Part shown: in pieces, positions 8,184 through 16,636 of the stretch
How the letters are laid out: every line of letters starts with the position of its first letter
Position numbering within the stretch: position 1 is the first letter of the stretch
Source: Devosia sp.
GTDB lineage: Bacteria; Pseudomonadota; Alphaproteobacteria; Rhizobiales; Devosiaceae
Direction of reading: 5' to 3'
Length of the DNA stretch: 36,271 nt
NCBI GenBank assembly: GCA_026126125.1
Contig: JAHCJW010000015.1
Location: 1-36,271 of the forward strand
The notes under the pieces: model-generated
The model's input: the letters and a program-made list of their open reading frames with translations, nothing else
Database searches by the model: none
What the model was told of the DNA's origin: nothing
Translations under genes and position numbers: made by a program

Positions 8184-8885
8184 TCACGTTTGCGCTTGCT
8201 TGTTGCGTCTCCTCTCCAGGGCGCGTTCCCAGACAGTCACCATCCGCACCCGCGATCCTTCGAGGTGGTTGGCAAGTTCGGCCTCCGCCGCGTCAGGATT
8301 TCCGGCGCGGATCAGCTCGAGCAATTCCCGATGCTTGGCCGCGCTGTCGGAAAGATTCTGCTCCAGCGAAATGGTAAGGCGCAGCAGCGTCATCATGATC
8401 GGCTCATAGCGCCGCCACACATCGGCCAGCCGCTTGTGGCCGGACATCAGGCAGATCTCGTTGTGAAAGGCCACGTCCGCCTTGGAAAATTGGGCGGGAT
8501 CGTCGGTCTGGGCAGCGCGCTGCATCAGCTCGACCTGCTTTTCGATCTCGACGAACCGCCCACCCTCGGCGCGAGTGACCGCCAGCCGCACGGCCAGCCC
8601 CTCGATCGCGCCCCGCAGGGAATAAAGCTCGCTGATGCTCTCCTGGTCGATGCCGATAACGACCATGCCAGGGTTCTGGTTTTCCACCAGCCCCTCGGCC
8701 TGCAGCAATTGCAGCGCATCGCGCACAGGACCACGGCTGACGCCGAACTGCTCGGCCAGATCGGCCTCTATCAGCCGCTCGCCGGGAGCGAACTCGCCGG
8801 CCGCGATGGCGATGCGCAGCTCGGACGCGACGCGGGGACCCAGCGACTCGCGCTGCAACACGTTGATCGACATCCTCCTCGACAC
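8184..8885 (-). CDS. GntR-family regulator, FadR/FCD subgroup
   Basis: A 233-residue transcription factor. The N-terminal winged helix (about residues 15-80) carries ERLIEADLAEQFGVSRGPVRDALQLLQAEGLV, the GntR DNA-recognition signature. The remainder is an all-helical FCD effector domain. It is transcribed in the same direction as tctC and lies 66 bp ahead of it, so it probably controls the transporter-aldolase-kinase operon and itself. A perfect palindrome at 8911-8927, just upstream, is the likely operator. The GTG at 8883-8885 has GGAGG 9 nt upstream and is preferred. The ATG at 8873 has a purine run directly abutting it, which is too close. Confidence 0.9.
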   Translation of the reverse strand: MSRRMSINVLQRESLGPRVASELRIAIAAGEFAPGERLIEADLAEQFGVSRGPVRDALQLLQAEGLVENQNPGMVVIGIDQESISELYSLRGAIEGLAVRLAVTRAEGGRFVEIEKQVELMQRAAQTDDPAQFSKADVAFHNEICLMSGHKRLADVWRRYEPIMMTLLRLTISLEQNLSDSAAKHRELLELIRAGNPDAAEAELANHLEGSRVRMVTVWERALERRRNKQAQT

Positions 8886-8910
8886 CGGCTCCGTCCTCCA
8901 GTTCGGATTA

Positions 8911-8927
8911 CTGTTAACCGTTAACAG
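8911..8927. promoter_or_regulatory. Palindromic operator before the GntR regulator gene
   Basis: CTGTTAAC-C-GTTAACAG is a perfect 17-bp palindrome with one central base, 26 bp upstream of the GntR start codon. FadR-subgroup regulators commonly bind short palindromes of this size at their own promoter. No second copy is visible in the tctC upstream gap (8118-8183). Confidence 0.65.
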
Positions 8928-9041
8928 AGCAGATGGTCAAGCCTGGTCCTCGGCCATGGCGCTGCTTGTGGAAATTACGCGGTCACCGGACAGCCTGCCA
9001 CCCTCGGGCAGCAGGCCGTTTCACAGGGGTTCGCCAGGACG

Positions 9042-10493
9042 TCAGCTCCCCAGCCCACCGATGCAGGCATATTTGAGCTCGGTGAATTCGAGGATGCCGT
9101 GCGAGGAGCCTTCGCGGGAATTGCCGCTTTCCTTGACGCCGCCAAACGGCGCCAATTCGGTGGAGATGAGGCCGGTATTGATCCCGACCATGCCGTATTC
9201 CAGCTGCTCCATGACCCGGAACACGCGCGCCAGATCGCGGGAATAGACATAGGCGGCAAGGCCCGTCTCGGTATCATTGGCAGCCGCGATGGCTTCGGCC
9301 TCGCTGTCGAAGCGGAAAACCGGCGCCAGCGGCCCAAAGGTTTCTTCGCTGGCGACGGCCATGGCCGCAGACACCCCGGTCAGCACGGTGGGCTGGAAGA
9401 AAGTGCCGCCCAATTCATGCCGGCCACCGCCGGTGGCAATGCTGGCGCCTTTTGCCAGGGCGTCGGCGATGTGCGCCTCGACCTTGGTCACGGCTTCAGC
9501 GGTGATCAGCGGCCCCTGGCTCACACCTTCGGCAAATCCGTCCCCGACCGCCAGTGCGGCCACGCGCTGCACCAATTTTTCCACGAAAGCGTCGTGGACA
9601 CCGGCCTGGACGTAGATCCGATTGGTGCAGACACAGGTCTGACCCATATTGCGGTATTTGGAGAGCATGGCGCCGTCGACGGCGGCATCGAGATCGGCGT
9701 CGTCAAAAACGATGAAGGGCGCGTTGCCGCCGAGTTCCAACGCCACTTTCTTGACGGTCCCGGCCGCCTGCCGCATCAGGATCTTGCCCACTTCGGTCGA
9801 ACCGGTGAACCCGATCAGCCGCACGGCGGGATGGGAGGTCAGCACGCCGCCAATGGCCACCGCATCGCCGGTGATCACATTGACCGTACCAGCTGGAAAA
9901 CCCGCCCGGTGCGCCAATTCGGCCAGTGCCAGCGCCGTCAGGGGCGTTTCGGGCGCCGGCTTGACCACCACGGTACAGCCGGCGGCCAGGGCTGGGGCGA
10001 TCTTGCGCGTAATCATAGCCGCGGGAAAATTCCACGGCGTGATCGCGGCAACCACCCCAATGGGCTGGCGCAGCACCATGAGACGGGCATCGGTGCGGTG
10101 CGAGGGCAAGATCTCTCCGGCGACGCGCTTTGCCTCCTCGGCATAGAATTCGACATAGGATGCGGCATAGTCGATTTCGCCCAGCGCCTCGGCGAAAGGC
10201 TTGCCCTGTTCGCTGGTAAGGATCCGTGCCAGATCCTGCCGATTGGCCAGGATCAGGTCGAACCAGCGCCGCAATATCGCCGAGCGGTCCTTGGCGGTAC
10301 GCCTCGACCAGGGCGCAAAGGCGCTCCGAGCCGCCTCGACCGCCTTGGTCGCCTCCACAGCTCCGAAATTGGGCACCTTGCCGAGCACCGTGCCCGTGGA
10401 AGGATTGATGACCGGCAGGGTGCCTTCACCCACAAAGGCGCCGTCGCTATAGGCCTGGAACTTGAGAAGCGCAGGGTCGATGAGATCACGCAT
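9042..10493 (-). CDS. gabD: Succinate-semialdehyde dehydrogenase, NAD(P)+-dependent
   Basis: A 483-residue aldehyde dehydrogenase that oxidises succinate semialdehyde to succinate, the last step of GABA breakdown before the TCA cycle. Visible features: the cofactor-site motif PWNFPAAM, the FTGSTEVGK loop (229-237), the general base E253 in ELGGNAPF and the catalytic C287 in GQTCVCTNR. C289, two residues on, matches the nearby cysteine forming a redox switch in some GabD enzymes. The length is normal for GabD. The ATG follows AAGGAG. It lies 15 bp downstream of gabT in the same operon, which supports the substrate assignment over other semialdehydes. Confidence 0.93.
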   Translation of the reverse strand: MRDLIDPALLKFQAYSDGAFVGEGTLPVINPSTGTVLGKVPNFGAVEATKAVEAARSAFAPWSRRTAKDRSAILRRWFDLILANRQDLARILTSEQGKPFAEALGEIDYAASYVEFYAEEAKRVAGEILPSHRTDARLMVLRQPIGVVAAITPWNFPAAMITRKIAPALAAGCTVVVKPAPETPLTALALAELAHRAGFPAGTVNVITGDAVAIGGVLTSHPAVRLIGFTGSTEVGKILMRQAAGTVKKVALELGGNAPFIVFDDADLDAAVDGAMLSKYRNMGQTCVCTNRIYVQAGVHDAFVEKLVQRVAALAVGDGFAEGVSQGPLITAEAVTKVEAHIADALAKGASIATGGGRHELGGTFFQPTVLTGVSAAMAVASEETFGPLAPVFRFDSEAEAIAAANDTETGLAAYVYSRDLARVFRVMEQLEYGMVGINTGLISTELAPFGGVKESGNSREGSSHGILEFTELKYACIGGLGS

Positions 10494-10508
10494 GTCGATT
10501 GCTCCTTC

Positions 10509-11789
10509 TCAGGCCGCGGCGTCGGTCAGCGCCTTGCCGAGCAGGTCAAGACCTTCATCGAGCAGGGCATCGGAAATCGTCAGGGGATTGAGAATACGGA
10601 TCGTATTGCCATGAACGCCGCAGGACAAAAGGATGAGACCGCGCGCCAATGCCGCCTGCACCACGCGCTTGGTGGCCTCGGCATCGGGGATAGCGGGATC
10701 ATCCGCCCGCACGATATCGAAGGCGATCATGGCGCCAGGGCCGCGAATGGCTTTCATCGCCACGCTGTCGTTGCGGGCGGCGAAATCCTCGAGCGCCCGC
10801 TTGATGCGCGCGCCGATGACATTGGCTCGCTCAACCAGGTTTTCGTCCGCGATCACGTCGAGCACCGCCAGGGCTGCCGCGCAGGCCAGCGGATTGCCGG
10901 CATAGGTGCCGCCCAGCCCCCCGGGCTCGGCCGCGTCCATCAGCGCTGCCCGGCCAACCACACCGGAGAGCGGAAAACCGCCGGCCAGCGACTTCGCCAC
11001 GGTGATCAGGTCGGGTTCGACGCCGGAATTCTCGATGCCGAACATCTTGCCGGTGCGCGCGAAGCCGGTCTGGATCTCATCGGCGATCAACACGATGCCA
11101 TGCGTGTCGCAGAGCGCCCGCAACTGCTCCAGCAGCTCGACCGGCGCCGGCAGGAAGCCGCCCTCGCCCTGCACGGGTTCGATGATGATCGCAGCGACGT
11201 CGCTCGGATCGATATCGGCCCGGAACAACAGCTCGAGCGCGTTGAGGGTCTGCGCCACCTCGGTCGCCTCGGTCGGGAAAGGCAGGTGATAGATGCCGGG
11301 CGGCGAGATGCCGAATTTCTTTTTGTAGGGCGCAACCTTGCCGGTCAGCGCCATGGTCAGCGCGGTTCGCCCATGGAAGGCGCCGGTGAAGGCGATCACC
11401 CCGCCTCGGCCGGTCGCGGCGCGCGCGATCTTGATGGCGTTTTCCACCGCCTCGGCCCCGGTCGAGAACAGGACGGATTTTGCCTCGCCCGAAAACGGCG
11501 CGATGGCGTTGAGCCGCTCGCACACCGCGACATAGGGCTCGTAGGGCAGAACCTGGAAAGCGGTATGCGTATAGGCATCGAGTTGCGCCGCGACGGCGGC
11601 CAGCACGCGCGGATGGCGATGGCCGGTGTTGAGCACGGCGATGCCGCCGGCGAAATCGATGAAACGGCGGCCCTCGACGTCCCAGATTTCCGCCCCGTCG
11701 GCGCGCGCGGTATAGACGGGAAAGGCATTGGCGATGCCCCGAGGAATGGCGGTCAACCGGCGCGTGTGCAGGTCAGCATTGGTGGTCAT
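10509..11789 (-). CDS. gabT: 4-aminobutyrate aminotransferase
   Basis: A 426-residue class III, PLP-dependent aminotransferase that converts GABA and 2-oxoglutarate to succinate semialdehyde and glutamate. Key residues: D237 in LIADEIQTGF, which contacts the pyridine nitrogen, and K266 in TVAKSLAGGFPLSG, which forms the internal aldimine. EPVQGEGGF (204-212) and NTGHRHP are also typical. It is the first gene of gabT-gabD, with GGAGACGATC before its ATG, and is divergent from a LysR regulator. Pairing with gabD makes GABA (or a close omega-amino acid such as 5-aminovalerate) the probable substrate. Confidence 0.94.
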   Translation of the reverse strand: MTTNADLHTRRLTAIPRGIANAFPVYTARADGAEIWDVEGRRFIDFAGGIAVLNTGHRHPRVLAAVAAQLDAYTHTAFQVLPYEPYVAVCERLNAIAPFSGEAKSVLFSTGAEAVENAIKIARAATGRGGVIAFTGAFHGRTALTMALTGKVAPYKKKFGISPPGIYHLPFPTEATEVAQTLNALELLFRADIDPSDVAAIIIEPVQGEGGFLPAPVELLEQLRALCDTHGIVLIADEIQTGFARTGKMFGIENSGVEPDLITVAKSLAGGFPLSGVVGRAALMDAAEPGGLGGTYAGNPLACAAALAVLDVIADENLVERANVIGARIKRALEDFAARNDSVAMKAIRGPGAMIAFDIVRADDPAIPDAEATKRVVQAALARGLILLSCGVHGNTIRILNPLTISDALLDEGLDLLGKALTDAAA

Positions 11790-11860
11790 GATCGTCTCCG
11801 GATTGTTGCCCGAGACTAGGAAGCGTCATGGCCGGGACAAAGCAGGTCTTTTGCGCTATG

Positions 11861-11881
11861 GTGGTGCACCAGATGCACCAC
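11861..11881. promoter_or_regulatory. LysR-type operator between gabT and its regulator
   Basis: Perfect 8-bp arms GTGGTGCA and TGCACCAC flank a 5-bp centre (CCAGA). The site contains a T-N11-A core (T11865 to A11877), the signature of LysR-family boxes. It lies in the 103-bp divergent gap, 12 bp before the LysR start codon and 72 bp before gabT, so it could both activate gabT and limit the regulator gene. Confidence 0.75.
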
Positions 11882-11892
11882 ATGACAGCCCC

Positions 11893-12801
11893 ATGCCTCC
11901 CAAACAGCCATCCGCCGACCTGCCGCCCCTGGTGATGATCCGCGCCTTTGAGGCCGCCGGGCGCACCGGCAGCATGCGTCGCGCCGCCGAGGATATCGGG
12001 GTGAGCCATACCGTCGTCAGTCGCCACGTCCGCAATCTCGAATATTGGCTGGGTTGCCAATTGGTACGGACCGGGCCGCGTGGCGTGGAATTGACGCGGG
12101 AGGGCGAAACGCTGCTGGCCGCGGCCAGCCAGGGCTTTTCCATCATCGCCCGGGCGGCGGGAGCGCTGCGGCCGGGGCGCCAGCGCGGCCAATTGCGCAT
12201 CTGGTGCATCCAGGGCCTCGCCACGCGGTGGCTCACCCCGCGACTGTCCGAACTCGAGGCGGAACTGGATGGCGTCGAGATCGAGCTGCGCGCCACCGAT
12301 GCGCGGCCCGATCTCCCGCGCCGGCAGGCGGATATCTTCATCGGTTTCAGCGCCCTGCCCCACTTGCCCGATGGCGCGACGGCGCTGTTGCGCCCGCGCA
12401 TGTTTCCCGTCGCCAGTCCGGCCTGGCTCGAGCGGCATGGACGACCGCGCGATGTCGCCGATCTGGCGCAAATGCCCCTTATTCACGAGGGCAACCACCT
12501 GCAATGGACGAGTTGGTTCGAGGCTGCCGGCGTCCTCCCCTCCGCGCCGCTGAAAGGTCCGCGCCTGTCAGACGCCAGCATCGGCTTCGATGCCGCGTTG
12601 GCAGGCCAGGGCATTGCCCTGGTCAATAGCCTCATGGCCGCCGACGAGATTGACCACGGGCGCTTGATCGAGCCCTTCTCCACCCATGTGACCCTGGGCA
12701 GCTATTATCTGCTGGCCAGCCCGGCACGAAGCGGCGATCCCATCATCACCGCCTTCAAGGACTGGCTTGTCGCCAGCATAACGGCATCGGCGCCTGAATA
12801 A
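11893..12801 (+). CDS. LysR-family regulator, GcvA-like (probable gabTD activator)
   Basis: A 302-residue LysR regulator. The N-terminal winged helix-turn-helix (about residues 10-70) includes FEAAGRTGSMRRAAEDIGVS and VSRHVRNLEYWLGCQLVRT, the pattern of the GcvA/AmpR-like branch. The rest is a periplasmic-binding-protein-like effector domain. It is transcribed away from gabT with a clear palindrome between them, so it most likely responds to GABA or succinate semialdehyde and activates gabT-gabD. The ATG at 11893 (MPPKQPS) starts just before the DNA-binding domain. A longer in-frame extension to 11728 would run through the operator and into gabT and is rejected. Confidence 0.9.
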   Translation: MPPKQPSADLPPLVMIRAFEAAGRTGSMRRAAEDIGVSHTVVSRHVRNLEYWLGCQLVRTGPRGVELTREGETLLAAASQGFSIIARAAGALRPGRQRGQLRIWCIQGLATRWLTPRLSELEAELDGVEIELRATDARPDLPRRQADIFIGFSALPHLPDGATALLRPRMFPVASPAWLERHGRPRDVADLAQMPLIHEGNHLQWTSWFEAAGVLPSAPLKGPRLSDASIGFDAALAGQGIALVNSLMAADEIDHGRLIEPFSTHVTLGSYYLLASPARSGDPIITAFKDWLVASITASAPE

Positions 12802-12832
12802 GGGCAACCGGCTGACCTCAGGCCGGGCGCTC

Positions 12833-13882
12833 CTATTCCTCAACTTCCGACTGTTTGCGGAAAGCACTGGGTGTGGTTCCCGTCCAGCGCCGAAAAGCCA
12901 GTGTGAACGCTGTCGTGGATGAGTATTCGAGCAGACCCGCGATCTGGGAAATCGGCACGCCGGTTTGCGAGAGCATCTGCCGCGCCATCAACTGGCGTGT
13001 TCCATCGAGAACTTCGGCGAAAGAGGTTCCCTCCGCCGCCAATAGACGCTGCAGCTTTTTGGGGCTGATGCCCATGGAGGCAGCGATGAATTCCTTCGAG
13101 CACGACCCCGTGCCCATGATGCTCTGGATCGCCACCTCCACCGTTGCTCGCATCGTCTGATCGTAAAGCGGCATATGCTTGATCCGATAGCGGATGAAGT
13201 GATCGATCAGCGCCTTCAAGGACTTGAGCCTCTTGCTGGTCTGATTGGCGAGGAACCGCCGCTCGAACACGATATCGTTGTATTCGGTGTCGAATTGCAG
13301 GTCGCACCGGAACAGTTCCTCGTGCACGCCGGTGTCTGGGGGCCGCGGATGCTGGAAGCGGACCAGAACGGGATTTTCATGCCGCAGATCGGTGATCACC
13401 CGGGCCATATTGCAAATATTGCCGAGCATCAGTTCCATCTGCTGGCGCGGCGCCACGACCAGCGGGCTTTGCCAGAAGCGGAAACAGACATTGTCAGGAT
13501 TGGCGTCATCGACCAATTGCAGCGTATAGGCGTCGGTGTGGTAGCGCCAATAGCGCATGCTGTGCTCGATCCATTCCACACCCGTATCCACGATCTGCGC
13601 GATGAAGATGATAGGGCCGACATTGGGAAAATGCGGCGGGATGCTGCGCGCCAACTCCAGCCCCAAGGCGGGCATGCCCAGTTCAGTGGCGGCAAGCTCC
13701 ATCAGCACGCCATGGCGTCGCCACGAAATGAGCATGTCCGGATTGCTCAACGCCTCCAGCGGAATTCCGGCCCGCTCCAACAGCGCAACAGGATCGCCCC
13801 CGTTTGGCCTGACGAGGTTTGCAAATCCAAAGAGGACGGCCGCCCTTATGTAGGGCTCTCCGCGTATCGGACCAATATTCAT
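12833..13882 (-). CDS. AraC-family regulator with N-terminal ligand-binding domain
   Basis: A 349-residue regulator. The N-terminal part (IRAAVLFGFANLVRPNGGDPVALLERAGIP onward, about residues 8-190) matches the arabinose-binding-like domain found in OruR/ArgR-type AraC proteins. The C-terminal pair of helix-turn-helices runs from about residue 265 to the end and carries ISQIAGLLEYSSTTAFTLAFRRWTGTTPSAFRK. The ATG at 13882 has GGAGG 10 nt upstream and puts the domain at the N-terminus as in relatives. ATGs at 13927 and 14020 are open but less well supported. It is convergent with the LysR gene (31-bp gap). No obvious target is adjacent on its own strand, and the next gene is a divergent chemoreceptor, so its regulon is unknown. 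Confidence 0.88.
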   Translation of the reverse strand: MNIGPIRGEPYIRAAVLFGFANLVRPNGGDPVALLERAGIPLEALSNPDMLISWRRHGVLMELAATELGMPALGLELARSIPPHFPNVGPIIFIAQIVDTGVEWIEHSMRYWRYHTDAYTLQLVDDANPDNVCFRFWQSPLVVAPRQQMELMLGNICNMARVITDLRHENPVLVRFQHPRPPDTGVHEELFRCDLQFDTEYNDIVFERRFLANQTSKRLKSLKALIDHFIRYRIKHMPLYDQTMRATVEVAIQSIMGTGSCSKEFIAASMGISPKKLQRLLAAEGTSFAEVLDGTRQLMARQMLSQTGVPISQIAGLLEYSSTTAFTLAFRRWTGTTPSAFRKQSEVEE

Positions 13883-14349
13883 GAATGCCTGCCCTCCGGC
13901 CACGAGCGCCAATACTCCTCGTGACATAACGTCAGAATGCCGCCTCCAGATCAGACCGTATTGACCTCGGAAAAATATGGCCGGCAATCGAGAACGCTCA
14001 AGTGGTGGCGATACGCCCAAACTGACAGGGCAGATCCGATTCTGTGTCCCAAATTATGGATTTAATTGTCTCTGAATGAATATTTTATCTGCCTGCCAAC
14101 ATTGTTGATCAGCCCGGCTTTGAAATCCTAAAGTCCGTTCATCTTTCAATAATCATTCTCCCCCAGACAGGGCCACTCTGTTTCAAGGAAGCGGGATGCT
14201 GTCCGCGAAACCAGAGAAACCGGCGGGATGCGGGGTTTTCACCGTTCTCGAAACATCATGGCCGCGAACCGCACTGGGAATTGCGGGTTGGCAGCGGAAC
14301 ACTGATGTCAGTGATTGATAACGGCTCAAGGGACGCAAAGGGCTAACAG
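13883..14349. other. 467-bp divergent intergenic region (AraC gene / chemoreceptor gene)
   Basis: No convincing gene is visible. The region is more A+T-rich than its surroundings around 14040-14110, where promoters for either flanking gene could lie, but I cannot place -35/-10 boxes with confidence. An inverted repeat CACTGA-TG-TCAGTG (14300-14313) lies 36 bp upstream of the chemoreceptor start and could be a regulator site. Confidence 0.4.
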
Positions 14350-16517
14350 ATGTCAAAATTCAGATTTGGGATAAAAACCCGGCTCGGTGTCGGCTTCGGG
14401 TTCATGTTGGTGTTGATGCTGGCCTTGACCTGGATATCGATTGTCCAGGTCAATTCGCTCAACGCCAATCTGACCCAGATAAATGATATCAACTCCGTCA
14501 AGCAGCGCTATGCGATCAATTATCGCGGTAGCGTCCATGATCGGGCCATCGCCATCCGGGACGTGATCCTGCTCTCGGCGCCACAGCGGCAGGACTCCGT
14601 CGCGTTGATTGCCAAGCTCGCGGATGATTACACGCGCAGCGAGACGGCCATGACCCAGATGATCGGCGGGCCGGCCGGCGCGACCCAGGAAGAGCACCGC
14701 ATTCTGAACGACATCGCCGATATTCAGGCGCGCACCAATCCGCTGGTCACCCAGATCATCGCCTTGCAGGACGCAGGGGACAGCCGCGGCGCCATGACCA
14801 AGCTCATGGAGGTGCGTCCGCTGTTCGATGCGTGGCTGGGCGCCATCAATCAGTTCATCGACTATCATGAGGCGGTCAATCACACGATTGGCGACGAGGT
14901 CAGCAGCGCCGCCAGCAATTTCCAGACCTTGGCCCTGATTTCGCTGATGATTGCCCTGGGCCTCGCCGTAAGCGCGGCAACCCTGGTCAACCGGTCGATC
15001 ACCAAGCCTTTGGAAACACTGTCGGGCGCCATGCGGGGGATGGCCGATGGCGAGTATGATACGGTCGTGCCCCATACGAAACGCCGCGACGAAATCGGCG
15101 ACATGGCGGCGACAGTCGAAGTTTTCCGCCAGAACGGGCTCAAGGTCGCCGAGATGACGGCGCTCGAGGCCGGCCGCATCACCGAGGCGCTCGACGCCAA
15201 GGGACAGATCGACGCCGTCTCCAAGGCCCAGGCGGTTATCGAGTTCCGGCCGGACGGCACCATCGTCAAGGCCAACGAAAACTTCTGCCATGCTCTGGGT
15301 TGGGTTACAAGCACGATGAGATCGTCGGCCGTCACCACAGCATGTTCGTCGACGCATCCTATGCGGCGAGCCTCGACTATCGCCTCTTCTGGCAAAAGCT
15401 GGCCCAGGGCGAAAACCAGATCGCCGAATTCGACCGCGTGCATCGGGACGGCAGCACCGTCACCATCCAGGCCTCCTATAATCCGATCCTGGATGCGGAC
15501 GGCAATGTGACCAAGGTCGTTAAATTTGCGCTCGATGTCAGCGGCCGCAAGAAGGCAGTCTCCGCTTTGCGCGATGGCCTGATCAAGCTAGCCGGCGGCG
15601 ACCTCTCCGCACGCATCGACGAATCCTTCATCGACGAGTTCGATGACGTTCGCCATGCCTTTAACGACAGCGTGGGGCGTTTCGGTCGGATCATCGACGA
15701 GCTGCGTGCCACCTCCGGGGTTCTGCGCGACGTCACCGGCGAAATGCTGTCCGGGGCCAATGATCTTTCCGAGCGCACCAGCCGTCAGGCCGCCACGATT
15801 GAGGAAACCTCGGCGGCGGTGGAGCAGTTGGCGAGCGCGGTTGTCGACAACGCCAAGGCCGCCGATGCTGCCGCACAGAAGGCCCGTTCGGTCAGCCAGA
15901 CCGCAATGGCCGGCGGCGAGATCATGCACCGGGCCAATGAGGCTATGGATCGCATCACCAATTCGTCCGGCAAGATTTCCAACATCATCGGCTTGATCGA
16001 CGACATCGCTTTCCAGACCAATCTCCTGGCGCTCAATGCTTCGGTGGAAGCCGCCCGGGCCGGAGAAGCAGGCAAGGGCTTTGCCGTTGTGGCGGTTGAA
16101 GTTCGGCGCCTGGCCCAATCCGCTGCCCAGGCTTCCGCCGATGTCAAAAATCTCATCGAACAGAGCGCGTTTGACGTGACGGACGGCAGCAAGCTTGTCG
16201 CCGATGCGGCCTCCAAGCTCGAAGCCATGCTGCAGGCCGCACAGGAAAACGCCAAGCAGATCGATGGCATCGCCGTGGTCAGCCGGGAACAGGCCGCCTC
16301 GGTCGAAGAAGTGTCCATCGCGGTGCGCCAGATGGACGAGATGACCCAGCACAATGCCGCCTTGGTCGAAGAGACCAATGCCGCCATCGAACAGACGGAA
16401 AGCCAGACGGGCGAATTGGAGCGTATTGTCGCCGTCTTCCTCACCACCAAGGCCGACCAGACCAAGTTGTCGGGTTCGCCGCGCTCGGCCTATGCCGCTC
16501 CTGCCAACGCCGCATGA
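14350..16517 (+). pseudogene. Methyl-accepting chemotaxis protein (4HB/HAMP/PAS/MCP) broken by a 5-bp duplication
   Basis: The product would be a membrane chemoreceptor of about 720 residues signalling to CheA/CheW. The first frame (14350 to about 15300) holds an N-terminal helix GFMLVLMLALTWISIV, a periplasmic four-helix-like region, a second helix (ALISLMIALGLAVSAATLV), a HAMP domain (NRSITKPLETLSGAM...) and the start of a PAS domain. The second frame (from about 15306 to 16517) continues the PAS domain ([16 protein letters not shown]) and the MCP signalling domain, with the conserved tip [20 protein letters not shown]. The break is a tandem TGGGT TGGGT (15296-15305). Deleting one unit restores CTG GGT TAC AAG (LGYK) and a single uninterrupted frame. 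As it stands the product stops at 15510. A TTG at 15300 could start a soluble C-terminal piece. Sequencing error or a reversible slippage event are alternatives to a dead gene. Confidence 0.88.
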
Positions 16518-16523
16518 AAGAAA

Positions 16524-16554
16524 GTGGCTCCAGGGTTAAAAACTCTGGAGCCAC
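16524..16554. terminator. Strong hairpin after the chemoreceptor gene
   Basis: GTGGCTCCAG (16524-16533) pairs perfectly with CTGGAGCCAC (16545-16554). With inner pairs and one G-T wobble the stem reaches 14 bp around an AAA loop. It begins 7 bp after the chemoreceptor stop codon. There is no T run on the plus side; the minus-strand side continues TTTCTTTC. It is probably a terminator or mRNA-stabilising structure. Confidence 0.65.
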
Positions 16555-16636
16555 CAATATTGATCCGTTTCGGTTTGGTTTTTGGATTTCAGCCGATTTT
16601 CGGTCGGTTTGAAGCCTATGCGTGAGGAGAATTCCA

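Noticed and set aside
9099-11819. A very long open frame (906 codons) on the plus strand opposite gabD and gabT
   Set aside because: It is antisense to two clear enzymes, has low-complexity His/Arg/Gly-rich composition and no domain pattern; long antisense frames are common in GC-rich genomes.
11728-11892. N-terminal extension of the LysR regulator
   Set aside because: It would cross the operator and overlap gabT; the added residues are not LysR-like.
15300-16517. Independent soluble chemoreceptor starting at TTG 15300
   Set aside because: The frame begins in the middle of a PAS domain at the duplication point and has no ribosome-binding site; it is better explained as the broken half of one gene.
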